From NCBI RefSeq assembly GCF_001043055.1, contig NZ_JYLF01000001.1, positions 620,001-684,000 of the forward strand: 64,000 bases of DNA, read 5' to 3'. Of this stretch, positions 26,780-34,505 are shown piece after piece (position 1 is the first letter of the stretch; every line of letters begins with the position of its first letter). The position numbers were made by a program, and so were the translations under genes. The DNA is from Pseudomonas weihenstephanensis (GTDB lineage: Bacteria > Pseudomonadota > Gammaproteobacteria > Pseudomonadales > Pseudomonadaceae). The notes under the pieces were generated by a model. The model saw nothing but the letters and a program-made list of their open reading frames with translations. It had not been told where the DNA came from and searched no databases.

Positions 26780-26892
26780 GATTTGCCCGATTTGTGAAAC
26801 AAACTATGTCGCAGCATCGCATTTTTTATGCCTGACCGCGCGGCTAAGCTTTGTTCATCGCCGACCTTGGCCTCTTGACTACGGACACCCTC

Positions 26893-27777
26893 ATGACAGC
26901 ACTGACAACCCTGCGTCGTTTCTTCCTCAGCGCCGTTGCGCTGGGTTTTGCGGCCCATGCCGCAGCGGCGCCAGCGCCCTTGACCCTGGACGTTTACAAC
27001 CCTGGCGCGGCGGCCATTTTTCCGGTGTCTTCAGTGCTGGTCAGCGGTGACAAAGACGCCATTTTGATCGATGCCCAATTCGGCAAGGCTCAAGCCCAGC
27101 ATGTCGTGGATAAAATCCGCGCCAGTGGCAAACACCTGACCACCATCTACATCAGCCACGGCGACCCGGACTACTACTTCGGTCTTGAAACCCTGACCCA
27201 GGCATTCCCGGACGCAAAAGTACTGGCCTCAGCCCCCACGGTGGAACACATCAACCACACCAAAGACGCCAAGTTAGCGTTTTGGGGCCCGCAAATGGGG
27301 GTTGATGTACCGGCCAAGCTGATCGTGCCTCAAGTGCTCAAAGGCAATAGCCTGCAACTGGAAGGTCGCGAACTGGACGTCATCGGCCTCAATGGCAAGC
27401 AGCCGGACCGCAGTTTTGTATGGATTCCATCGCTCAAGGCCGTGGTCGGTGGTGTGGTGGTGGCCGACAACATCCATGTGTGGATGGCCGACACCCAAAC
27501 CCCTCAATCCCACAAACAGTGGCTGGCCACTCTCAAACGTATCGACAGCTTGCAGCCCCTGACGGTGGTGCCTGGTCATTACATGGGTGATAACGACCGC
27601 TCAGTAAACGCCGTGCATTTCACGCGTGATTACATCAAGGCGTTTGATGAAGAAACCCTGAAAGCCAAAAACGCGGGCGAGCTGATTGCGGCAATGAAAA
27701 AACGCTACCCGGACCTGGCCGAAGAGTCTTCGCTGGAACTGAGTGCCAAAGTGGCCAAAGGCGAAATGAAGTGGTGA
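26893..27777 (+). CDS. Exported MBL-fold hydrolase with altered metal motif
   Basis: 294 residues from ATG 26893. Signal peptide ends near AAHAAAAPAP. The beta-lactamase fold is recognisable (SVLVSGDKDAILIDAQFG; VVPGHYMGDN). The canonical HxHxDH motif reads HGDPDY at residues 89-94 (ISHGDPDYYFG), so two of four ligands differ; this variant recurs in a subgroup of periplasmic MBL proteins. Metal number and activity are therefore uncertain. The next gene starts 48 bases downstream and may be co-transcribed; a divergent LysR regulator lies upstream. Confidence 0.75.
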   Translation: MTALTTLRRFFLSAVALGFAAHAAAAPAPLTLDVYNPGAAAIFPVSSVLVSGDKDAILIDAQFGKAQAQHVVDKIRASGKHLTTIYISHGDPDYYFGLETLTQAFPDAKVLASAPTVEHINHTKDAKLAFWGPQMGVDVPAKLIVPQVLKGNSLQLEGRELDVIGLNGKQPDRSFVWIPSLKAVVGGVVVADNIHVWMADTQTPQSHKQWLATLKRIDSLQPLTVVPGHYMGDNDRSVNAVHFTRDYIKAFDEETLKAKNAGELIAAMKKRYPDLAEESSLELSAKVAKGEMKW

Positions 27778-27825
27778 TTCAAGCGCTCAGTGAAATTTGA
27801 TCTGTCCATTCAACAGGAGAACGTC

Positions 27826-28440
27826 ATGAGCAACATTGCAATCATAGGTGCCACCGGGCGTGCGGGTAGCCAACTGCTGGAAGAGGCGCTGCGTCGTGGC
27901 CATCGCGTGGTCGCCATTGCGCGCCACGCCTCCAAAATAGGCGAACGTGCGGGGGTAGTGACCAAAGAGGTAGACGTTAACGATGCTCAGGCTTTGCAAA
28001 CGGCTGTTGCCGGCAGCGATGTAGTATTAAGCGCGGCGCATTTTTCGACGTTGCCGGCTGCGGCCATCATCGAACCGGTGAAAAAAGCGGGTGTTAAACG
28101 TTTGCTGTTTGTGGGCGGGGCCGGTTCTCTGTTGCTACCGGATGGCAGCCAAGTCATCCAGAGCCCCGATTTTCCTGAAGCGTACAAGCCGGAGGCCACG
28201 GCAGGCGGCATTTATCTGGACAACTTGCGTGCCGAGAAGGACCTGGACTGGACGTTCCTCTCGCCGTCAGCCGAGTTTGTAGAGGGGGAGCGCACGGGCA
28301 CTTTCCGTTTGGGGCAAGACCACCTGTTGGTCAGCGCTGAAGGCAAAAGCTGGATCACCTTTGCCGACTTCGCCATTGCGATGCTCGACGAAGTTGAGCA
28401 GCCCAAGCACACGCGTCAGCGTTTCACGGTCGGTTATTGA
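27826..28440 (+). CDS. NAD(P)H-binding reductase (atypical SDR, NmrA/YwnB-like)
   Basis: 204 residues. Nucleotide-binding start MSNIAIIGATGRAGSQLLEE (GxxGxxG), followed by VDVNDAQAL and VLSAAHFSTLP. Short length and missing YxxxK motif place it with NAD(P)H-binding atypical SDRs of the flavin-reductase/NmrA type. ATG 27826 has CAGGAGAA upstream. Likely in an operon with the metallo-hydrolase. Confidence 0.77.
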   Translation: MSNIAIIGATGRAGSQLLEEALRRGHRVVAIARHASKIGERAGVVTKEVDVNDAQALQTAVAGSDVVLSAAHFSTLPAAAIIEPVKKAGVKRLLFVGGAGSLLLPDGSQVIQSPDFPEAYKPEATAGGIYLDNLRAEKDLDWTFLSPSAEFVEGERTGTFRLGQDHLLVSAEGKSWITFADFAIAMLDEVEQPKHTRQRFTVGY

Positions 28441-28461
28441 GCCCCGACGGTCATCCACGTT

Positions 28462-28497
28462 TTGTAGTCGCTGACGAGTCACACGAGGCTGCGATCG
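28462..28497 (+). repeat. REP-like intergenic repeat, family copy 3
   Basis: TGTAGTCGCTGACGAGTCAC followed by ACGAGGCTGCGATCG, in the gap between convergent genes; same family as 2630 and 62433. Confidence 0.6.
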
Positions 28498-28524
28498 AGC
28501 GCGAAGCGGTCAATGGTTTACGCG

Positions 28525-29415
28525 TCAGCTGCTACGGGTCTCTGCGGCTTTTTCCACCAGCCAGTGCATCAGTTCATGCAAGGGCGCGGACGGTTCGCTG
28601 CGGGGCGGGCACACCAGGTAATACGCCGCGCCGGTTTTTACCTTCAAATCAAACGGTATGGCCAATCGGCCTGCCTTTACATCGTCCCCCACCAACGACC
28701 AGTCGCCAATCGCGACACCATTCCCTTGCGCCGCCACGGTCATGGCCAGGTCCAGCGTGTCGAAATACTGCCCTTTACGCGTTGTAGGAACATCCGCGCC
28801 CGCCGCACTCAACCACAGCGCCCAATCGCGTTGGTCACGGCTGGGGTGCAGTAAGGTGTGTTGCTCCAGGTCACGCAGGCTGTTGAGCGATGCGCTGCCC
28901 TCTAACAACTGGGGGGCGCAAACCGGGGTGAGCTGTTCGTCGAACAAGTGTTGGCCTTGGCGCTTTGGCCCCGGTAAAGGGCTGTAGACCACCGCAGCAT
29001 CAAACGCCTCATGCCGAAAATCTACCCCATGTTGCACGCTGCTGGTGAGTTCGACGGGTACGTCGGGGCGCAGGGCTTGCCAGTCCTGCAACTTGGGCAT
29101 CAGCCAGCGCAACAGGCAGCTCGGGGCTTTGAGTTGCAGCGGTGTGCGACGAATGCTGGCGTGTTCGATGGCTTCGTCGATCAGGTTAAAGGCTTGCTCA
29201 ATACGCGGCAGTAATGCCTGGCCCTGTTCGGTGAGGCTCAAACCTCGCGCCTGACGGTGGAACAGCGCAAACCCTAATTGATCTTCAAGCCCGGCGATTT
29301 GTCGGCTGACGGCGCCCTGGGTGATGTGCAAGTGCTCACCCGCCCGGGTGAAGTTGCAGTGGTGAGCCGTGATCAAAAATGTGTGCAAGGCGGGAAGAGG
29401 CGGTAAGCGTTTCAT
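28525..29415 (-). CDS. LysR-family regulator (GcvA-like), divergent from aruI
   Basis: 296 residues from ATG 29415 (MKRLPPLPALHTF). Helix-turn-helix: CNFTRAGEHLHITQGAVSRQIAGLEDQLG. The effector domain ends HELMHWLVEKAAE. The GcvA-like subgroup typically controls a divergent metabolic gene. Here that is the AruI-type decarboxylase, whose start is 149 bases away. A longer in-frame extension to 29571 is rejected because conserved sequence begins at 29415. Confidence 0.83.
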   Translation of the reverse strand: MKRLPPLPALHTFLITAHHCNFTRAGEHLHITQGAVSRQIAGLEDQLGFALFHRQARGLSLTEQGQALLPRIEQAFNLIDEAIEHASIRRTPLQLKAPSCLLRWLMPKLQDWQALRPDVPVELTSSVQHGVDFRHEAFDAAVVYSPLPGPKRQGQHLFDEQLTPVCAPQLLEGSASLNSLRDLEQHTLLHPSRDQRDWALWLSAAGADVPTTRKGQYFDTLDLAMTVAAQGNGVAIGDWSLVGDDVKAGRLAIPFDLKVKTGAAYYLVCPPRSEPSAPLHELMHWLVEKAAETRSS

Positions 29416-29564
29416 AGGGGCTGAGCCATGCGTGCAGGACATGGCCAGTATGAGCAGGTTTACGTTGTGCGCGCTACCTGCGCTCGCTTCAATGGTTGCC
29501 ATCGGGACCCCATCGTCCAGACTGCGATGTCCAGTCCCAGGCACAACAAGAGAGGGCGTAATTG

Positions 29565-31202
29565 ATGGCAACCTGCGGCGAAGTGTTGGTCAAGTTATTG
29601 GAAGCCTACGGCGTTGAGCACGCTTTCGGTATTCCCGGCGTGCACACCATTGAGCTGTACCGGGGGTTGGCAGGTTCCAGCATCCGGCACATCACCCCGC
29701 GTCATGAGCAGGGCGCAGGCTTTATGGCCGACGGCTATGCGCGCAGCAGCGGCAAACCGGGCGTGTGTTTCATCATCACCGGGCCGGGCATGACCAATAT
29801 CGCCACGGCGATGGGCCAAGCCTACGCAGACTCGATCCCCCTGTTGGTGATCTCCAGCGTGCAGTCGCGCAGCCAGTTGGGCGGGGGGCGCGGAAAACTG
29901 CATGAGTTGCCCAATCAAGGTGCGCTGGTGGCGGGCGTGGCCGCGTTTTCCCACACCTTGATGTCGGCGGCCGAGTTGCCCGGCGTGCTGGCGCGAGCAT
30001 TTGCGCTGTTTCAGGCCGCACGGCCAAGGCCGGTGCATATCGAAATCCCGCTGGATGTGCTGGTTGAAAATGCAGACGCGCTGCCCCACAGCCCGCCGAT
30101 GACCCTCGCGCGCCCCGGCCCTTCAGTCGCGGCTATTGAGCAGATGAGCGAGCGCCTGATGCACGCCAGACGTCCGCTGATTTTGGCCGGAGGCGGCGCC
30201 ATTGACGCGGCCCCGGCGCTCACGTTACTGGCTGAGCGCTTAGGCGCCCCCGTTGCTTTGACCATCAACGCCAAAGGCATGCTGCCCGCCGCGCACCCGT
30301 TATTGATCGGCTCGGTGCAATCGCTGGCGGCCACCCGGGCATTGGTGGCTGAGGCCGATGTGGTATTGGCCATCGGCACGGAGCTGGCGGAAACCGACTA
30401 CGACGTATTTTTTGGCGGAGGGTTTGAGATCCCCGGCGCTTTGCTGCGCATCGACATTGATAGCGACCAGACGGTGCGCAATTATCTGCCGACGCTGGCG
30501 CTGGTGGCCGATGCGCGGTTGGCCGCCGAGGCGTTACTGGCTGCGCTCAGTCAACGTTCGCTGGCCCCACGCGAGACCGCTTGGGGGGCTGCTCGCGCGC
30601 AACGCTTGCGTCTTGAAGTGGATGCTCAATGGGACGCGCCGACCCGCGCGCAAACGCACTTCATACACAGCGTATTCGACGTCTTGCCAGACGCGGTCTG
30701 CGTGGGCGATTCCACCCAACCCGTCTATACCGGCAATTTCACCTTCAACCCTGCGCAGCCACGGCGCTGGTTCAACTCGGCCACCGGCTACGGCACGCTG
30801 GGTTATGCGTTGCCTGCCGCTGTTGGCGCATGGTTGGGGCGGCGTGCCGCAGGCAAGGCGGGTGGCCCGGTGGTGTGTCTGATCGGTGATGGCGGTTTGC
30901 AATTCACCTTGCCGGAGCTGGCCAGCGCGGTGGAAGCGCGCACGCCCATCATCGTGCTGCTGTGGAATAACCAAGGGTATGGCGAAATCAAAAAATACAT
31001 GCTCAACCGCGGTATCGAGCCAGTTGGTGTCGACATCTACACTCCCGACCTGGTGGGTGTCGCCAGAGCATTGGGCTGCGCGGCTGAATCTGTGGCGGAT
31101 GAAGCGCAATTACGCACGGCGCTGGCCACGGCGGCAGGCCGACAGGGGCCTAGCGTGATCGAGATTGATGAACACCAGTGGCAGCAATCGTTGGGCTTAT
31201 AA
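29565..31202 (+). CDS. aruI: ThDP-dependent 5-guanidino-2-oxopentanoate decarboxylase (AruI-type)
   Basis: 545 residues. Three-domain thiamine-diphosphate enzyme of the acetolactate-synthase family. Active-site Glu lies in the ITPRHEQGAGFMADGYA segment, and the ThDP/Mg motif GDGGLQFTLPELASAVEART...NNQGYGE is complete. The N-terminus (MATCGEVLVKLLEAYGVEHAFGIPG) closely matches remembered AruI, which acts in the arginine transaminase pathway by decarboxylating 2-ketoarginine. The partner aminotransferase AruH is not in the window. ATG 29565 is preferred over TTG 29562. Its last 6 bases overlap the convergent AraC gene. Confidence 0.78.
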   Translation: MATCGEVLVKLLEAYGVEHAFGIPGVHTIELYRGLAGSSIRHITPRHEQGAGFMADGYARSSGKPGVCFIITGPGMTNIATAMGQAYADSIPLLVISSVQSRSQLGGGRGKLHELPNQGALVAGVAAFSHTLMSAAELPGVLARAFALFQAARPRPVHIEIPLDVLVENADALPHSPPMTLARPGPSVAAIEQMSERLMHARRPLILAGGGAIDAAPALTLLAERLGAPVALTINAKGMLPAAHPLLIGSVQSLAATRALVAEADVVLAIGTELAETDYDVFFGGGFEIPGALLRIDIDSDQTVRNYLPTLALVADARLAAEALLAALSQRSLAPRETAWGAARAQRLRLEVDAQWDAPTRAQTHFIHSVFDVLPDAVCVGDSTQPVYTGNFTFNPAQPRRWFNSATGYGTLGYALPAAVGAWLGRRAAGKAGGPVVCLIGDGGLQFTLPELASAVEARTPIIVLLWNNQGYGEIKKYMLNRGIEPVGVDIYTPDLVGVARALGCAAESVADEAQLRTALATAAGRQGPSVIEIDEHQWQQSLGL

Positions 31203-32126
31203 ACGCATGCGCAGGCGCGCCAGATCCCTGACCGGTGGCGCGCCGAATTGGCGGCGGTACTCGCGGCTGAATTGCGACGGGCTTTCATACCCCACGCGAT
31301 AGCCTGCCGCTGACGCGTCCAGCCCTTCGCAGAGCATCAAGCGGCGTGCTTCATTGAGGCGCAGTTGTTTCTGGTATTGCAGCGGGCTCATGGCCGTCAT
31401 TGCCTTGAAGCGGTGATGCAGCGTCGACACGCTGAGATTGGCTTCACGGGCCAGGCTATCAATACGCAGCGGTTGCTCAAAATGACCGTTGAGCCATGAC
31501 ACGGCCCGGCTCACACGGTGGGTTTGGCTGTTTTCGGTAGCAATTTCATACAGCCGGTAGCCCAGTGGGCTGCGCAGCAAGCGGTAAAGGATTTCGCGGC
31601 GAATCAACGGCGCGAGCATGGCGATGTCACGCGGGGTGTCCAGAAGCCGGGTGAGGCGCAAAAGGGCGTCAAGCATGACTTGATCGATTGGCTCGACGTA
31701 CAGGCCGCGTCCAGCCGTGCGCGACGGCATCCCTATGGGCCCGGCATCGCTGATCAGCGTTTTGATTTCCATCGGGTCGATGTCCAGGCGCAGGGCCAGG
31801 ACCGGACGTTCGGGTGATATCTCCACCACCCGGCCACTGATGGGCATCGACACGCTGACCACCAGATAATTAAGCGGATCGTAGGCGAAATACTCATCGC
31901 CCAGCCGCACTTCTTTGCGGCCCTGGGCGAGGATGCACAAGGCCGGTTGCGGCAAGCTGGGCGAAAAGTCGCTGGAGTAGCTGTAGCGCGACATGAACAG
32001 CGCGCCGACGGCGCTTTCGACGGTGCCGTCCTCGCGCGTATGGCGGTAGATCAGGTCAGCCAACTCCACGCGCTTTTCTTCGAGGGCTGCGTCGAGTGTG
32101 GCCTGGGGCGGTTCCAGCAGTGACAT
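31197..32126 (-). CDS. AraC-family transcriptional regulator
   Basis: 309 residues from ATG 32126. N-terminal AraC_N ligand/dimer domain (about 20-180: YSYSSDFSPSLPQPALCILAQG) and C-terminal double helix-turn-helix (LRIDSLAREANLSVSTLHHRFKAMT; AAGYRVGYESPSQFSREYRRQFG). This type usually controls nearby alcohol or aldehyde metabolism genes. Here no target is adjacent in divergent orientation except the monooxygenase-like gene at 32443. It converges on aruI with a 6-base overlap. Confidence 0.83.
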   Translation of the reverse strand: MSLLEPPQATLDAALEEKRVELADLIYRHTREDGTVESAVGALFMSRYSYSSDFSPSLPQPALCILAQGRKEVRLGDEYFAYDPLNYLVVSVSMPISGRVVEISPERPVLALRLDIDPMEIKTLISDAGPIGMPSRTAGRGLYVEPIDQVMLDALLRLTRLLDTPRDIAMLAPLIRREILYRLLRSPLGYRLYEIATENSQTHRVSRAVSWLNGHFEQPLRIDSLAREANLSVSTLHHRFKAMTAMSPLQYQKQLRLNEARRLMLCEGLDASAAGYRVGYESPSQFSREYRRQFGAPPVRDLARLRMRL

Positions 32127-32442
32127 CGGCACGTCCTGATTCAGCGGTGATGGGACCCTAGCTTAAGTTTGTGCAAGGCAGGGGGGTAGCCAATTTCTGC
32201 CGCACACTTGCCTGATCCTGTCAGGCCACACCGCAAGTGATGTGCAGACGGCGTTTCAGGGCAGGGAGATTGCTTGAAAGGGCGGCTGAGAGTGAGGTGA
32301 GTGCATGGGCGATGATTTTTTCGCGAGTGTACTGTTTGGCACGATTGTGCAATCGAGGGGCAGGAATCGACTAACGGTCAGGTGACGGTGGCCCCCAAGC
32401 TTTGAACCTCCCCTCACGCCACTCTCTTTTGTGGAGGCCACC
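32127..32442. other. Intergenic region with palindromic operator candidate
   Basis: 316 bases between divergent AraC and ABM-protein genes. The clearest element is CGATTG-N2-CAATCG at 32342-32355, a half-palindrome of six bases each side that could be a regulator site. No open frame is supported. Confidence 0.45.
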
Positions 32443-32772
32443 ATGCCCCAGTCCCCTGTTGTCAGTCACACGACCTGGGTACGCGCCCGCATTGGCTGTG
32501 CGGCGCAAGTCCAGACATGCCTGAACCAACTGATTGAACCTACGCTGCAAACGCCAGGTTGCCTGCATTTTGCCTTGCAACATTCCCACAGCGACCCGTT
32601 GCTGTGGCACGTCGCAGGGTATTGGCTAGATGAATCCTCGATGCAGGCGTACTTCCACTCACCGGTGATGCAGGTTTACAGCGACCTGGTGCATGAACAG
32701 GTTGTCGATCACCTGGATTTTCAGACCTTCAGCGATGTGGCCTGCGCAGGTTTGCGCCAGCGCACCGGTTAA
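32443..32772 (+). CDS. Antibiotic-biosynthesis-monooxygenase (ABM) domain protein
   Basis: 109 residues with the small ABM fold (LIEPTLQTPGCLHFALQHSHSDPLLWHVAGYWLDESSMQAYFHS-type pattern; conserved short strands and the YFHSP helix). Relatives are quinol monooxygenases or degraders without cofactor. ATG 32443 follows GGAGG with 5-base spacing. Function inferred only at family level. Confidence 0.7.
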   Translation: MPQSPVVSHTTWVRARIGCAAQVQTCLNQLIEPTLQTPGCLHFALQHSHSDPLLWHVAGYWLDESSMQAYFHSPVMQVYSDLVHEQVVDHLDFQTFSDVACAGLRQRTG

Positions 32773-32813
32773 GCGGGTAGAATGCCGCTTTTTCACAGGC
32801 CGGAATTTGAAAC

Positions 32814-33047
32814 ATGGCACGTAAGGAATTTGCACAGTTTGAAGCCGTCTCGGCAGTGGTGCCGGTGGAACCTGGGGTTTACCACGCAGCGATAGCCGTT
32901 AAAGCCTTGTACGAAGGTGGTGCACCGCGCTTTCACACGATCTTGCCGGGCCAGACCTTCAGCACCGCGACGGCAGCCGATGCCGCCGCCGAGCAGCAAC
33001 TTCACGCCCTTCAAGGCGTGAGCGAAGACGCTGAACTGGTCTGGTAG
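32814..33047 (+). CDS. Conserved hypothetical protein, 77 residues
   Basis: Begins MARKEFAQFEAVSAVVPVEPGVYHAAIAVK; Ala-rich C-terminal half (ATAADAAAEQQLHALQG). No signal peptide or membrane segment. I do not recognise a named family. It ends exactly where the convergent flavin reductase gene ends. Confidence 0.6.
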   Translation: MARKEFAQFEAVSAVVPVEPGVYHAAIAVKALYEGGAPRFHTILPGQTFSTATAADAAAEQQLHALQGVSEDAELVW

Positions 33048-33668
33048 TTATTGAGGGCGGTGCATTTTGAACAGTGCTTCAGGGCCAAGCTGGAAGTAAT
33101 CTGCCGGGCCGCCGCCGCGCAAGATCGGTTCGGCGGCGGCCGTGTCGTAAATCCCGTCTTTGAGCAGATGTTTGGCGATGTGCACCGCCACCACTTCACC
33201 CAGAATCAGCCAACTGGGCACTAATGCCTTGTCCGCACGTTGCAGCTGAATAATCTGCGTCACCTTGCATTCGAATGACACCGGCGTTTCAGCCACCCGC
33301 GGCACACTCACCACCCGCGACGCGACAGTCGTCAGCCCTGCCAGCTCAAACTCATTTACATCCGGCCCGACCCTGGCGCAGCTCTGGTTCATGGCCTCTG
33401 CCAGTGGGCGCGTGGCCAGGTTCCAGACGAACTCGCCGGTTTGCTCAATGTTGTTGAGGCTGTCTTTGCGCCCCACGCTGCAAAAACCAATGATCGGCGG
33501 GATGTAGTTGAACGCGTTGAAAAAACTGTAAGGCGCAAGGTTCAGTCGGCCTTGGGCATCCTGTGACGAAATCCAGCCTATCGGGCGCGGCCCGACAATG
33601 GCGTTGAACGGGTCGTGGGGCAGACCGTGGCCCAGGGATGGTTCGTAGAAATGGATATCGTCAGGCAT
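33048..33668 (-). CDS. Flavin reductase-like protein (flavoredoxin family)
   Basis: 206 residues. Flavin-reductase split barrel with GPRPIGWISSQDAQGRLNLAPYSFFNAF, the FMN-binding N-terminal pattern, then IGFCSVGRKDSLNNIEQTGEFVWNLAT. Binds FMN and probably reduces it with NAD(P)H for a partner oxygenase, which cannot be identified here. ATG 33668. Confidence 0.8.
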   Translation of the reverse strand: MPDDIHFYEPSLGHGLPHDPFNAIVGPRPIGWISSQDAQGRLNLAPYSFFNAFNYIPPIIGFCSVGRKDSLNNIEQTGEFVWNLATRPLAEAMNQSCARVGPDVNEFELAGLTTVASRVVSVPRVAETPVSFECKVTQIIQLQRADKALVPSWLILGEVVAVHIAKHLLKDGIYDTAAAEPILRGGGPADYFQLGPEALFKMHRPQ

Positions 33669-33830
33669 CAGAAGTGTCCGTAAACAGCTGAATTAGAAGG
33701 CCCTATAGTGCAAGGCAATGGGGCGAAAGACAAAGTGTGTCTCAACAGGGTGTGAGTGATTGGCCTTGATTTGAATCAGCTCGCAGCCCTCGGCAGCGAC
33801 GACAGGTTTTGCGTCCCCCAAAAATGACTA

Positions 33831-33850
33831 AGCCCGGCCGAGGCCGGGCT
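33831..33850 (-). terminator. Terminator-like hairpin after repeat protein
   Basis: AGCCCGGCC/GGCCGGGCT perfect 9-base stem; on the minus strand it is followed by TAGTCATTTTTGG, a weak T tract, about 20 bases after the stop of the gene at 33870. Confidence 0.65.
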
Positions 33851-33869
33851 GATGTGCCGCGTTCAGGTG

Positions 33870-34088
33870 TTAGCTGAAGCGGGCACCTTGCGTGCGGTCA
33901 TAGCCATCTTCAGCAAAGGTCGCCGAGTGAGTGCGGTCATAACCGTCGGCAGCAAACGTGGCTGAGTGGGTGCGGCCGTAGCCGTCCTCTGCAAAGCTCG
34001 ACGAGTGGGTGCGGTCATAACCGTCAGCGGCAAAGGCGTTGAGGGCCAGGGCAGAGAGGGCAGTGGCGAGGATCAGTGAGGTTTTCAT
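33870..34088 (-). CDS. Exported protein of four 13-residue tandem repeats
   Basis: 72 residues: a 20-residue signal peptide (MKTSLILATALSALALNAFA) followed by exactly four 13-residue repeats to the C-terminus. Consensus: A/E-D-G-Y-D-R-T-H-S-A-T-F-A; the last unit diverges (DGYDRTQGARFS). The DNA shows the same 39-base periodicity (33873-34028). Similar short Pseudomonas proteins with AEGGSDR-type repeats exist, and their role is unknown. Each repeat has Asp/Gly/Tyr and one His, so metal or polymer binding is conceivable but unproven. Ribosome site GGAG precedes ATG 34088. Confidence 0.75.
   Translation of the reverse strand: MKTSLILATALSALALNAFAADGYDRTHSSSFAEDGYGRTHSATFAADGYDRTHSATFAEDGYDRTQGARFS
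33873..34028 (-). repeat. Four tandem 39-base repeats in coding sequence
   Basis: Units at 33990-34028, 33951-33989, 33912-33950 and 33873-33911, each encoding 13 residues beginning A/E-DGY. Confidence 0.85.
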
Positions 34089-34505
34089 GGTGGTGCTCCG
34101 TGTAAGGGGGTGTTGAGTGGGTATGGGTCTAAGATTACGCTGATCAATTCGATTAAAAAGCGCAAAAAATAGCACTAAAGAATCGTTTTTTTCGATGTTT
34201 TAAGGCAAGGCTTCGCCGATCCACGTTGCGATCATTCCGGCGTTAAGCCTTCGATCAAAATGCGTATCGCTTCAGGGGCTTTATTGAGGCTGAGCGTGAG
34301 CTTTTAGAATTAACGGGTAATTAATTCCGAAAAATCTTACTCATGAGTGGCGGGGGGAGTTGCAGGGGCAGGTTGCTCAGGACTCAAAGCAACCGGTAAA
34401 GCGACCGCTAAACCCCTTGACGGGGTGCCTCACAGGCACCGCCGTCATTGGGTCCAGGACCGCTTCGCATTTAAGCCGCGGCTACGCAGCCTTGGCAGAC
34501 GACGT
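34089..34505. other. Intergenic region with overlapping hairpins
   Basis: 417 bases between the repeat-protein gene (promoter must be here) and kgtP. At 34412-34440 two overlapping stems, ACCCC/GGGGT (34412-34416, 34422-34426) and GGTGCC/GGCACC (34424-34429, 34435-34440), are mutually exclusive. They lie downstream of kgtP on its strand and could form its terminator. No supported gene. Confidence 0.45.

Noticed and set aside
32337..32352. Sigma-54-like TGGCACGATTGTGCA
   Set aside because: GG and GC elements are 9 bases apart where 10 are needed, and the sequence is better explained as a palindrome.
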